43,741 nucleotides of DNA from Pseudescherichia sp032055545 (GTDB taxonomy: Bacteria; Pseudomonadota; Gammaproteobacteria; Enterobacterales; Enterobacteriaceae). Positions 33,202 to 40,346 of this stretch are shown piece after piece (positions within the stretch are counted from its first letter, which is position 1; each line of letters begins with the position of its first letter). Where the stretch lies: the NCBI GenBank assembly GCA_032055545.1, contig DAMBQR010000039.1, positions 1 to 43,741 of the forward strand, read 5' to 3'. The notes below the pieces were generated by a model. The model was given only the letters and a program-made list of their open reading frames with translations. It had not been told where the DNA came from and did no database searches. The position numbers and the translations under genes are program-made.

Positions 33202-33843
33202 TTAAACTCCAAACTCTTCCCGATACGCCTGCACTGACACCAGATGGTTCGCCATCTCCGGGCGCTCTTCCAGATAAGCGATCAGATCCTGCAGGGTGAT
33301 GATCGAAATCACCTGGCAGCCGTAGTCGCGCTCGACCTCCTGAATCGCCGAAATATCACCGCGCCCGCGCTCCTGGCGGTCAAGGGAGATCAGCACGCCA
33401 GCCAGCGTCGCGCCGTTGGCCTGGATAATCTCCATCGACTCACGGATCGCTGTTCCGGCAGTAATCACATCATCCACCAGCATCACACGGCCCTGCAGCG
33501 CGCTGCCGACCAGATTGCCGCCCTCACCGTGGTCTTTGGCCTCTTTGCGGTTGAAGCAGTAGGGCACGTCACGTTCGTGGTGCTCTGCCAGCGCAACCGC
33601 CGTGGTGGTGGCGATTGGAATACCTTTATAGGCAGGACCAAACAGCAGATCGAAGTCGATACCGGAATCTACCAGCGCTTCGGCATAGAAACGGCCTAAC
33701 AGTGCCAGATCGCGCCCGGTATTAAACAGCCCGGCGTTGAAGAAATAGGGGCTTTTACGCCCGGATTTCAGCGTAAACTCGCCGAACTTAAGTACCTGCT
33801 TGTTAAGCGCAAACTCAATAAACTGGCGCTGATACGGTTTCAT
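33202..33843 (-). CDS. pyrE: Orotate phosphoribosyltransferase PyrE
   Basis: 213 aa, the E. coli length. It makes orotidine 5'-phosphate from orotate and PRPP in pyrimidine synthesis. The PRPP-binding loop VMLVDDVITAGTAI is in the second half (about residues 119-132), and GPAYKGIPIATTTAVALAEH precedes it. It is the second gene of rph-pyrE and is controlled by the attenuator at 33874-33902. Confidence 0.97.
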   Translation of the reverse strand: MKPYQRQFIEFALNKQVLKFGEFTLKSGRKSPYFFNAGLFNTGRDLALLGRFYAEALVDSGIDFDLLFGPAYKGIPIATTTAVALAEHHERDVPYCFNRKEAKDHGEGGNLVGSALQGRVMLVDDVITAGTAIRESMEIIQANGATLAGVLISLDRQERGRGDISAIQEVERDYGCQVISIITLQDLIAYLEERPEMANHLVSVQAYREEFGV

Positions 33844-33873
33844 GGCTCTGCTCCTCGTTTCACTTTATGACAG

Positions 33874-33902
33874 ACAAAAAGAAGGGCGACTACGTCGCCC
33901 TT
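33874..33902 (-). promoter_or_regulatory. pyrE intercistronic attenuator (UTP-sensitive terminator)
   Basis: On the minus strand, within the 68-base rph-pyrE gap, AAGGGCGAC and GTCGCCCTT form a perfect nine-base-pair stem with a three-base loop, followed by CTTTTTG. The stretch from the rph stop to the stem is T-rich (ATTGATTTGATTTTAAG). This is the arrangement known for E. coli, where UTP shortage makes polymerase pause so that translating ribosomes keep the terminator open. Confidence 0.9.
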
Positions 33903-33911
33903 AAAATCAAA

Positions 33912-34628
33912 TCAATTTTCTAACGCCGCCTTCTGCGTCGCTACAATGGATTCAATGCCCTCTCTGGCCAGTGCCAGCAGGGAGAGCAGCTCCTCATGGG
34001 TGAACGGCTCGCCCTCGGCGGTGCCCTGCACCTCAATCATCCGGCCATCTTCGGTCATCACGACGTTCATGTCGGTTTCGGCGGCGGAGTCTTCAACATA
34101 CTCCAGATCGCACACCGCTTCGCCGTTGACGATCCCCACGGAGACTGCTGCCACCATCCCTTTCATCGGGTTAGTCTTCAGCTTGCCTGCGGCAACCAGC
34201 TTGTTCAGCGCATCTGCCAGCGCCACGCACGCACCGGTAATGGAGGCGGTACGGGTACCGCCGTCGGCCTGGATGACGTCGCAGTCGAGAGTAATGGTGA
34301 ACTCACCCAGCGCTTTTAAGTCTACGGCAGCGCGCAGAGAGCGGGCGATCAGGCGCTGGATCTCCAGCGTACGGCCACCCTGCTTGCCTTTCGCGGCTTC
34401 ACGCGGGTTACGGGTATGGGTAGCGCGCGGCAGCATGCCATACTCAGCGGTGATCCACCCCTGGCCCTGGCCTTTCAGAAAACGCGGCACGCCTTCATCG
34501 ATAGAGGCAGTACACAGAACTTTAGTATCACCGAATTCAACCAGCACGGCACCTTCAGCGTGTTTTGTATAGTTTCGGGTCAGGATGACGGGACGCACCT
34601 GATTAGCGCTACGGCCTGCTGGACGCAT
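33912..34628 (-). CDS. rph: Ribonuclease PH
   Basis: 238 aa, the full ancestral length. E. coli K-12 carries a frameshifted, inactive copy; here the C-terminus is intact (EEPF-type region then LALAREGIESIVATQKAALEN). It is a phosphorolytic 3'-5' exonuclease that trims tRNA 3' ends, forming a hexameric ring. MRPAGRSANQVRPVILTRNY at the start, and RTLEIQRLIARSLRAAVDL and DCDVIQADGGTRTASITGA in the core, are conserved. Translation through its end is required for the pyrE attenuation mechanism. Confidence 0.97.
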   Translation of the reverse strand: MRPAGRSANQVRPVILTRNYTKHAEGAVLVEFGDTKVLCTASIDEGVPRFLKGQGQGWITAEYGMLPRATHTRNPREAAKGKQGGRTLEIQRLIARSLRAAVDLKALGEFTITLDCDVIQADGGTRTASITGACVALADALNKLVAAGKLKTNPMKGMVAAVSVGIVNGEAVCDLEYVEDSAAETDMNVVMTEDGRMIEVQGTAEGEPFTHEELLSLLALAREGIESIVATQKAALEN

Positions 34629-34663
34629 GATGATTTCTCCGGCTTCTACGAATGTGGCTGCGC

Positions 34664-34669
34664 ATTATA
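34664..34669 (-). promoter_or_regulatory. -10 box of the rph-pyrE promoter
   Basis: A perfect TATAAT on the minus strand lies 36 bases ahead of the rph ATG. The hexamer 17 bases upstream (TAGGAA) is a weak -35. Another TATAAT facing right lies at 34714-34719 for yicC, so the 124-base gap is a divergent promoter region. Confidence 0.6.
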
Positions 34670-34713
34670 CGGACTAAATACGCTTATTCCTATCTTGAGA
34701 AGGCCCCGAAAGC

Positions 34714-34719
34714 TATAAT
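34714..34719 (+). promoter_or_regulatory. -10 box of the yicC promoter
   Basis: A perfect TATAAT 34 bases before the yicC ATG. TATCTT stands 17 bases upstream as a poor -35, while TTGAGA is only 13 bases away; the -10 box is the main evidence. Confidence 0.55.
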
Positions 34720-34752
34720 CCCCCCATCTCCTCTTTAAAAACAGGAACGTCT

Positions 34753-35616
34753 ATGATCCGCAGTATGACAGCCTACGCCCGGCGTGAAATCAAGGGTGAA
34801 TGGGGCAGCGCAGTCTGGGAACTGCGCTCGGTTAACCAGCGCTATCTGGAGACCTGGTTCCGCCTGCCGGAGCAGTTCCGCAGCCTTGAGCCGGTGGTAC
34901 GCGAGCGTATCCGCACCCGTCTGACCCGCGGCAAAATCGAATGTAACCTGCGCTTCGAACCGGATGCCAGCGCTCAGAGCGAGCTGATCCTGAACGAAAA
35001 ACTGGCTAAACAGCTGGTATCTGCGGCTAACTGGGTGAAAATGCAGAGCGATGAAGGTGAAATCAACCCGGTTGATATTCTGCGCTGGCCGGGCGTGATG
35101 GCCGCTCAGGAGCAGGATCTGGACGCGATTGCCGCTGAGATCCTCGCTGCGTTGGACGGCGCGCTGGATGACTTTATCGTCGCCCGCGAGACCGAAGGCC
35201 AGGCGCTGAAGAGCCTGATCGAGCAGCGTCTGGAAGGCGTCAGCCAGGAGGTGACTAAAGTACGCGCCCAGATGCCGGAAGTGCTGAAATGGCAGCGCGA
35301 GCGTCTGGTTGCCAAGCTTGAAGATGCTCAGGTGCAGCTGGAGAACAACCGTCTTGAGCAGGAGCTGGTGCTGATGGCCCAGCGCATCGACGTGGCCGAA
35401 GAGCTGGATCGCCTCGACGCACATGTCAAAGAGACCTACAACATTCTGAAGAAGAAAGAGGCCGTAGGCCGCCGCCTGGACTTTATGATGCAGGAGTTCA
35501 ACCGTGAGTCGAACACCCTGGCGTCTAAGTCTATTAATGCTGATATTACTACCTCTGCTATCGAGCTGAAGGTACTGATTGAGCAGATGCGCGAGCAGAT
35601 TCAGAATATTGAGTAA
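34753..35616 (+). CDS. yicC: YicC/YloC family endoribonuclease
   Basis: 287 aa, the E. coli length. The N-terminal YicC domain begins MIRSMTAYARREIKGEWGSA and contains SVNQRYLETWFRLPEQFR; the C-terminal DUF1732 domain contains EGVSQEVTKVRAQMPEVLKW and the closing signature RRLDFMMQEFNRESNTLASKS. The E. coli protein is an RNA-binding nuclease reported to affect small-RNA decay. It is divergent from rph and is followed by a strong bidirectional terminator, beyond which the accessory segment begins. Confidence 0.95.
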   Translation: MIRSMTAYARREIKGEWGSAVWELRSVNQRYLETWFRLPEQFRSLEPVVRERIRTRLTRGKIECNLRFEPDASAQSELILNEKLAKQLVSAANWVKMQSDEGEINPVDILRWPGVMAAQEQDLDAIAAEILAALDGALDDFIVARETEGQALKSLIEQRLEGVSQEVTKVRAQMPEVLKWQRERLVAKLEDAQVQLENNRLEQELVLMAQRIDVAEELDRLDAHVKETYNILKKKEAVGRRLDFMMQEFNRESNTLASKSINADITTSAIELKVLIEQMREQIQNIE

Positions 35617-35646
35617 TATTCCAGACGTCCCTGAAACGTCTTAACT

Positions 35647-35677
35647 AAAAAAGCCACTATTGATAGTGGCTTTTTTA
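35647..35677. terminator. Bidirectional terminator between yicC and the WYL regulator gene
   Basis: AAAAAAGCCACTAT and ATAGTGGCTTTTTT are perfect inverted arms, giving an A/T-flanked stem that works as an intrinsic terminator on both strands. It separates convergent yicC from the regulator gene ending at 35685 and marks the left edge of the accessory segment. Confidence 0.92.
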
Positions 35678-35684
35678 ATCCCAT

Positions 35685-36614
35685 CTACAACAGTTCACCT
35701 GATAAAGCGTGTAAATCGGCGTTACGAAGTTTGAAGCTACAGCCCCGAGCAATCAGCTCATCGCGATTGGCTAATACCAGAGGGTGAAGCTGCGGGTTCT
35801 CTTCGTAATCTACATCATAGCTGACCTGCAATCGTTGCAGGGCATAGTGCATCAGCGGAATACGCTGCGAAAGTTTTAGCTCTCCATTTGTCATTGCATA
35901 GTCGTTAGCAATAATGGTCTGCTGTTTTGCGCTTAGGCAGGGGTTGGGCACCACAACTGCGCTTAACCAGGTATTCCATTCAACATCTCCGCTCAGGCCA
36001 TGTTCAGATGCATCAAGAAGGTCGGGTACGCCGCGAAAGCGACTCATAACAAAGTCGAGATAATCCTTTTTCTTCTCACAGTATGCTCGTACGTGCCAGC
36101 GTATTCCGTCATACACAAGCGTGTGGGGGACAATATTGCGACCAACCTGTTCGCCTGAATTTAACGAGATATAATCTACATCGACTCTGAGCTGATGGCG
36201 TGCCGCCTGAACGAGGCCGCGAACCACCGAGGGTTCAATATGCCGCGGTGGAATATCGAGTATGGCTATATGGCCGTCACGCAGGTCAATCAGTGGAAAA
36301 CTCTCTGCATTTTCCTCATGCTCATACTGCGTTTTTTTACCCTGAAGCAAAAGCAGATATTCATCAACCGTACCCTTAATGAAGCGCGGCAAAAACTGAT
36401 CGGTCGGCTTATAGGTTTTAGCGTGTCGATCGTAAAACAGTCCATCGGGGGATACTTCACTAATGTAACGATTAATATCTCTGGATGCCTGCTGACGCCC
36501 AATATTAAAAGCGTTGCACAGATAGTGAGTGTTAAGACATCCCTCCCAAAACAGCACGATCTCCAGAAAGCGAAAGCGTTGACTTTGTTCCCATGAGAGT
36601 GAGCTTAGCGTCAT
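35685..36614 (-). CDS. WYL domain transcriptional regulator (BrxR/CapW-like)
   Basis: 309 aa from the ATG at 36614, chosen because TTTTGGAGCAGAT sits directly ahead; an ATG seven codons upstream (36635) lacks a ribosome site. Residues about 10-72 form a winged helix-turn-helix (CLNTHYLCNAFNIGRQQASR, then DRHAKTYKPT as wing). Residues about 135-200 form the WYL domain, with RNIVPHTLVYDGIRWHVRAY and the ligand-contacting Arg in VMSRFRG. A C-terminal dimerisation-type domain follows. This three-part layout is that of the BrxR and CapW repressors that control BREX, CBASS and other defence loci, probably through a nucleic-acid ligand. It is divergent from the three-gene operon starting at 36790 and probably represses it. 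Base composition is lower in GC than neighbouring core genes. Confidence 0.85.
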   Translation of the reverse strand: MTLSSLSWEQSQRFRFLEIVLFWEGCLNTHYLCNAFNIGRQQASRDINRYISEVSPDGLFYDRHAKTYKPTDQFLPRFIKGTVDEYLLLLQGKKTQYEHEENAESFPLIDLRDGHIAILDIPPRHIEPSVVRGLVQAARHQLRVDVDYISLNSGEQVGRNIVPHTLVYDGIRWHVRAYCEKKKDYLDFVMSRFRGVPDLLDASEHGLSGDVEWNTWLSAVVVPNPCLSAKQQTIIANDYAMTNGELKLSQRIPLMHYALQRLQVSYDVDYEENPQLHPLVLANRDELIARGCSFKLRNADLHALSGELL

Positions 36615-36635
36615 ATCTGCTCCAAAATGCGACAT

Positions 36636-36789
36636 GTTTATCTATACAGTATGGTAAAGAGTATACAGGCTTCATATTCTAGATACACAGTGTTGGTATA
36701 TCTCTATCAATTAAGCGCCCTAAACAGCAGAAGAACGATATCTCGTCCTTAACCAAATAATAAGCAAATATACCTGATCGGGATGTTAT
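36636..36789. promoter_or_regulatory. Divergent control region of the WYL regulator and the three-gene operon
   Basis: This AT-rich gap must hold promoters for both directions. ATACAGTAT (36644-36652, ATAC-A-GTAT) and GTATAC (36661-36666) are short palindromes close together, just ahead of the regulator gene, and could be operator half-sites. A TATACT on the minus strand (36659-36664) may be the regulator's -10 box. No convincing -35/-10 pair was found for the rightward operon. Confidence 0.4.
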
Positions 36790-38361
36790 ATGAACAAAAA
36801 AGATAATGGCTCATCACCCTTTCCTGAGGCGGCTAAACAACAATTTAATCGGCATGAAATAGAGCGCGATCGATTTCGTACTGCTACTGCCCTGGCGGAA
36901 GATGAAGTGGTCAAACGCTTCGGCAGCGCAGGCGCTGAATATTTGAAAGGTTATCGCGGCGTCGATAACGAAACCGGCCAGAGAATGGCTAAAGGCCTGG
37001 CTGACGTTGCGAAGCACAAGGTTAATCCTGATTACGCAGCGCAGAATATTAAGCAGCAGGCTGGTTTTTCTGCTGAAATCGCCACCACCAGCCGGGATAA
37101 CGCAGAGGCCATTATCAACCGCAATCCGGCTCGCACCATACGCAGTGATGATTTGCCGGAATATGGCAGAAACCACAACGTTGTCGACCGCGTACAGATT
37201 CTGGATGGCACTATTATCGAAGGCTCTCAGAGCCAGATGAAATTTGTGAGTGACAGAGATGGGCTTTTTAGCGATATCGCTAAGGACGACGGTAAGTTTG
37301 CTCGCTACCGCGGCGTTAAACTGGAACTGCCCTCTGAGCAGTATGAGGGAGCTGCGACGTTTTGTCGTAATAAAGCCACTACGCTACGCGAGCAGGCAAA
37401 CAAAGTTGAAGCTCAGGGCAAAACCGATGTTGCTGCTAAGCTTCGCCGTGAAGCAGAAAACTACGACCAGCTCGCTGACAACGTCTGTGACAGCGGCCTG
37501 ACCACTGAACAGGCTATTTACTATCGCGAGCACCCTGAGATCGCGACGGCCATGGATATTGCACGCACCAGCCATCGCGCAGGTCTGGAAGGCGCGAAAT
37601 CAGGCGCGGTAGTCGGCGGAACAATCTCGCTGCTTGTAAACCTATTTAACGTGGCGCAGCAGAAAAAAGAACTGGGCGAAGCGATGCAGGATGTTGCCAT
37701 CGATACGGCAAAAGCAGCGGCCCTGGGCTATGGTACCGCGTTCGCTGGCTCCGCTATCAAAGCGGGCCTACAGCAGTCTGAAAGCCAGCTGCTACGAGCC
37801 GTTTCTGGTACGACCGCGCCAACGCTGGCAGTGAACATCTGTCTATCGTTGGGCATCTCTATCAAACGCTATGTTAATGATGAAATCGATGAGGCCGAGC
37901 TGCTGACGGAAGTCGGTGAGAAGGGAGCCGGAATGCTCTCCAGCGGCATGATGGCTGCGCTAGGCCAGATTGTTATTCCTGTTCCGGTTGTGGGCGCGGC
38001 CATTGGCGGCATGATTGGCTATACGCTCTCCTCCATGTTTTATCAAAGCGCGCTTGAGGCTGCACGCGGCGCGGCGTTATCTCGTGAACGACTGGCCCGT
38101 ATCAGCGCTATTGAGACAGAAGCGCGTGCCCAAATCGCGAAAGAGAAAGCTCTACTCGACGACTTTACCCGTCGGGAGATGCCGCAGTTACGTCAAGATA
38201 CGGAGCGTCTTTTTAAAGTCATGTCTAACGGCTCCGATAACATTGATGACCTTGTATTTGTAATAAATGACTTTGCCACCCTATTAGGCAAAAAACTGCA
38301 ATTCCAGACGATGTCTGAGTTCGACGATTTTATGGACTCTGATAAGCCATTAATACTGTAA
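36790..38361 (+). CDS. Uncharacterised protein with Gly/Ala-rich hydrophobic segments, first gene of WYL-linked operon
   Basis: 523 aa; I do not recognise a named family or a catalytic motif. Residues 1-130 are charged and helical. Residues 130-182 look like a small beta-rich part (VQILDGTIIEGSQSQMKFV, then YRGVKLELP). Residues 185-232 are a likely coiled coil (NKATTLREQANKVEAQGKTD onward). Then come glycine/alanine-rich hydrophobic stretches at about 266-290, 305-328, 343-360 and 376-420 (the last with IVIPVPVVGAAIGGMIGYTL), which could insert into a membrane or form a pore. A second coiled coil (425-475) and an acidic tail follow. No signal peptide is seen. The gene starts the rightward operon, preceded by CGGGAT, and the next gene begins 16 bases after its stop. 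Confidence 0.75.
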   Translation: MNKKDNGSSPFPEAAKQQFNRHEIERDRFRTATALAEDEVVKRFGSAGAEYLKGYRGVDNETGQRMAKGLADVAKHKVNPDYAAQNIKQQAGFSAEIATTSRDNAEAIINRNPARTIRSDDLPEYGRNHNVVDRVQILDGTIIEGSQSQMKFVSDRDGLFSDIAKDDGKFARYRGVKLELPSEQYEGAATFCRNKATTLREQANKVEAQGKTDVAAKLRREAENYDQLADNVCDSGLTTEQAIYYREHPEIATAMDIARTSHRAGLEGAKSGAVVGGTISLLVNLFNVAQQKKELGEAMQDVAIDTAKAAALGYGTAFAGSAIKAGLQQSESQLLRAVSGTTAPTLAVNICLSLGISIKRYVNDEIDEAELLTEVGEKGAGMLSSGMMAALGQIVIPVPVVGAAIGGMIGYTLSSMFYQSALEAARGAALSRERLARISAIETEARAQIAKEKALLDDFTRREMPQLRQDTERLFKVMSNGSDNIDDLVFVINDFATLLGKKLQFQTMSEFDDFMDSDKPLIL

Positions 38362-38377
38362 GGAAAGCGGCATCACT

Positions 38378-38956
38378 ATGTTTATCAACATGCTATCTGA
38401 AGAGAAAAAGGTCCTTCTTGTTGAGCTTGCCAGGATTTTGGCGCTGTCTAATAATCCTTTGTTATGGGATGGTAAGAGCAAGGATGAGCTGACCTCCGAC
38501 TCTGACCTCAGCAAGTTATCTATTCAAAAAACCGAGCTGGAGACCAAACTGCTGGAAGAGATGGGGCACTATACCTCACCGCGCTCTTATCCGCTGATTG
38601 GCATATACGAGCACGCCTGGAACACGGCAACCGAAGAGAGGCTAATTGAAAAGCTTAAAGCGTTTCCTTTGGCAAAAATAGATGCACCTGAAAGTCGCGT
38701 CCAGGCCGCCACGACGGTATTACGATCTTTACTTGAGAGTAAAAAAACGGACTCGCTGGCGGAGCCAAAGATCGTTATTTTCCAGCTTTTCCTGTTTTCA
38801 CTGCGGGCAGGCCAAATTTCCAGCACTGAATGGATGCTGCTAAAGGAGATCCAGCTCCACTACCAGCTGCCAGATTTTATTTTTAAAGACCTGCTCAATA
38901 GCGCCGAAGCGATGCATAGCGAAATGAATAAAACGCTTGCTCTTATTCTTGAATAG
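38378..38956 (+). CDS. Uncharacterised helical protein, possibly TerB-like
   Basis: 192 aa, all-helical in appearance with no membrane segment. The N-terminus (LSEEKKVLLVELARILALSN) and the C-terminal part from about residue 132 (IVIFQLFLFSLRAGQISSTE, then WMLLKEIQLHYQLPDFIFKD) resemble the helical TerB fold, in which acidic residues of this sort can bind metal. This resemblance is by eye and needs a profile search. It sits between the two glycine-rich proteins with gaps of 16 and 12 bases, so it is very probably a partner or regulator of them. The segment is AT-richer than nearby core genes (25 of 60 bases are G or C in 38401-38460). Confidence 0.72.
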   Translation: MFINMLSEEKKVLLVELARILALSNNPLLWDGKSKDELTSDSDLSKLSIQKTELETKLLEEMGHYTSPRSYPLIGIYEHAWNTATEERLIEKLKAFPLAKIDAPESRVQAATTVLRSLLESKKTDSLAEPKIVIFQLFLFSLRAGQISSTEWMLLKEIQLHYQLPDFIFKDLLNSAEAMHSEMNKTLALILE

Positions 38957-38968
38957 AGGAGTTATAAC

Positions 38969-39997
38969 ATGCCAGTTCCAATTATTATCGGTGCAGTAGC
39001 CGCAGCGGCGGGCCTGTACGGCATCGCAAAAGGTGTGGGCGGTGCAAAAGATCACAGCAATGCCAAAGATATTAACCAAAGCGCGAAAAATAAGGTAGAT
39101 GAGGCCAGTACACTTATCAACCAAAGCCGTGAAGCAACTAATAACGTTATTGAAGATTATGGTCAGCGTAAACTGCGTGCTTTTAACGGCGTAATCAGCG
39201 AATTTATCGATACCTTTGGCCGTATCAAAAACGTTGAGCTGTCTGCCAGCCCCGAGCTGGAAAAGCTTCAGGCCGGAGATTTCACTACGACGACGCTGGC
39301 AGATCTACGGCAGGACTACCAGATGCTGAAAGATGCAGGCCTGGGCCTGGGGGCAGGAATGGGCAGCGGTGCCGCATTAGCCTTTGGTGCTTATAACGGC
39401 ACCATGCTTTTAGCTACGGCAAGCACCGGTACGGCGATCTCCTCTCTCTCCGGTGCTGCTGCCACTAACGCCACTCTGGCATGGCTTGGCGGTGGCTCCC
39501 TGGCAACCGGAGGTTTTGGTATGGCCGGTGGGATGATGGTGCTGGGTGGCATTGTCGCGGGTCCGGCGCTGGCTATTTTTGGTCATATCCTGGGCAACAA
39601 GGGTGAAGAGGCTCTGAATAATGCCCGGAGCAATATGGAGCAGGCTCAAACCTTCTGCGATGATGGTGCGCTGATGGTTGCTAAACTCCAGGCCATTGAA
39701 AAAGTGACCTCTCTTGCAAATAATGTATTCTCGCTGACCAGCGGTCGCCTGCGCGGCACGGTTCACGATATGAAAGAAGCGCTGGAACACTACGGTGAAA
39801 ACTTCCGTGATTTCCCACAGGAAAGCAAAGAAGCGGTATTTATGTCCGTTAAGTACGCGCAATTACTGAAAGCAATGATTGATACCCCCATCCTCGATCA
39901 GGATGGTAATCTGGTGCTCTCGACTGAAAAACGCATCATTGATATTGCTGCCGTATCAGCAGGGGAGAAAGCTCAGCTGGACGCTGTAGAAGCGTGA
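38969..39997 (+). CDS. Uncharacterised glycine-rich membrane-type protein, third gene of WYL-linked operon
   Basis: 342 aa, with a good GAGGAG ribosome site. Residues 1-20 are hydrophobic (MPVPIIIGAVAAAAGLYGIA) and could be a membrane anchor. Residues 35-100 are helical, with FIDTFGRIKNVEL. Residues 123-210 are an extended Gly/Ala/Ser/Thr-rich core with ASTGTAISSLSGAAATNATL followed by AWLGGGSLATGGFGMAGGMM and VLGGIVAGPALAIFG, resembling a glycine-zipper hairpin. A charged helical tail follows, with KAMIDTPILDQDGNLV near residues 301-316. From memory, this core recurs in uncharacterised bacterial proteins, but I know of no function. No enzymatic motif is visible. Pore formation or membrane remodelling is a guess from composition. 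Confidence 0.75.
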   Translation: MPVPIIIGAVAAAAGLYGIAKGVGGAKDHSNAKDINQSAKNKVDEASTLINQSREATNNVIEDYGQRKLRAFNGVISEFIDTFGRIKNVELSASPELEKLQAGDFTTTTLADLRQDYQMLKDAGLGLGAGMGSGAALAFGAYNGTMLLATASTGTAISSLSGAAATNATLAWLGGGSLATGGFGMAGGMMVLGGIVAGPALAIFGHILGNKGEEALNNARSNMEQAQTFCDDGALMVAKLQAIEKVTSLANNVFSLTSGRLRGTVHDMKEALEHYGENFRDFPQESKEAVFMSVKYAQLLKAMIDTPILDQDGNLVLSTEKRIIDIAAVSAGEKAQLDAVEA

Positions 39998-40007
39998 TGA
40001 TGACATC

Positions 40008-40031
40008 AGGCTCGCTGCTACAGGCGAGCCT
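40008..40031. other. Hairpin at the right end of the WYL-linked operon
   Basis: AGGCTCGC and GCGAGCCT form a perfect eight-base-pair stem with an eight-base loop, ten bases after the stop of the third operon gene. It is not followed by a T-run, so it is not a standard intrinsic terminator. It may stabilise the 3' end or help Rho-dependent release before the next gene. Confidence 0.6.
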
Positions 40032-40048
40032 AATCGCTGGTAACGATA

Positions 40049-40339
40049 ATGTATTGCGACAAACAGCTTTCACCATTTCCCTGCCTCCAGTGCGGACTGT
40101 GCTGCCAGCATGTAAATCTGGCAGAGGAGACCCGTTTCCTTGATAGGGGTGACGGTACCTGTCAGCACTATAATGCTGTCAGTAAAGGCTGCAACATTTA
40201 CGATCGCCGTCCGGATATCTGTCGGGTCGATCTACAGTTTCAGTTAAACTATGCCCGCCTGTATACCTGGGAAGAGTTCGTGGCCTTAAATCTGGCCGTC
40301 TGCCACCAGTTGATTGAGGGAGAGCAAAAGCACGTTTAA
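40049..40339 (+). CDS. YkgJ-type CxxCxxCC zinc/iron-chelating protein
   Basis: 96 aa. The signature CLQCGLCC is at residues 12-19, with more cysteines in GTCQHY, GCNIYDRRPDICR and NLAVCHQ, matching the small YkgJ/UPF0153 family thought to bind a metal or Fe-S cluster. The substrate and role of the family are unknown. There is no good ribosome site before the ATG. It begins 51 bases after the glycine-rich operon and ends eight bases before the next ATG, so it is more likely paired with the phosphopantetheinyl transferase than with the WYL-linked genes. Confidence 0.85.
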   Translation: MYCDKQLSPFPCLQCGLCCQHVNLAEETRFLDRGDGTCQHYNAVSKGCNIYDRRPDICRVDLQFQLNYARLYTWEEFVALNLAVCHQLIEGEQKHV

Positions 40340-40346
40340 CTACTCT

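Noticed and set aside
34735..35424. 229-codon open frame on the minus strand
   Set aside because: Antisense to yicC; composition typical of a shadow frame.
35685..39997. Cassette considered as a prophage remnant or integrative element
   Set aside because: No integrase, tRNA target, direct repeats or phage structural gene was seen at its borders.
35685..39997. Cassette considered as a BREX or CBASS locus
   Set aside because: No PglX/PglZ/BrxC-type genes, cyclase or nucleotide-sensing effector motif is present; only the regulator type is shared.
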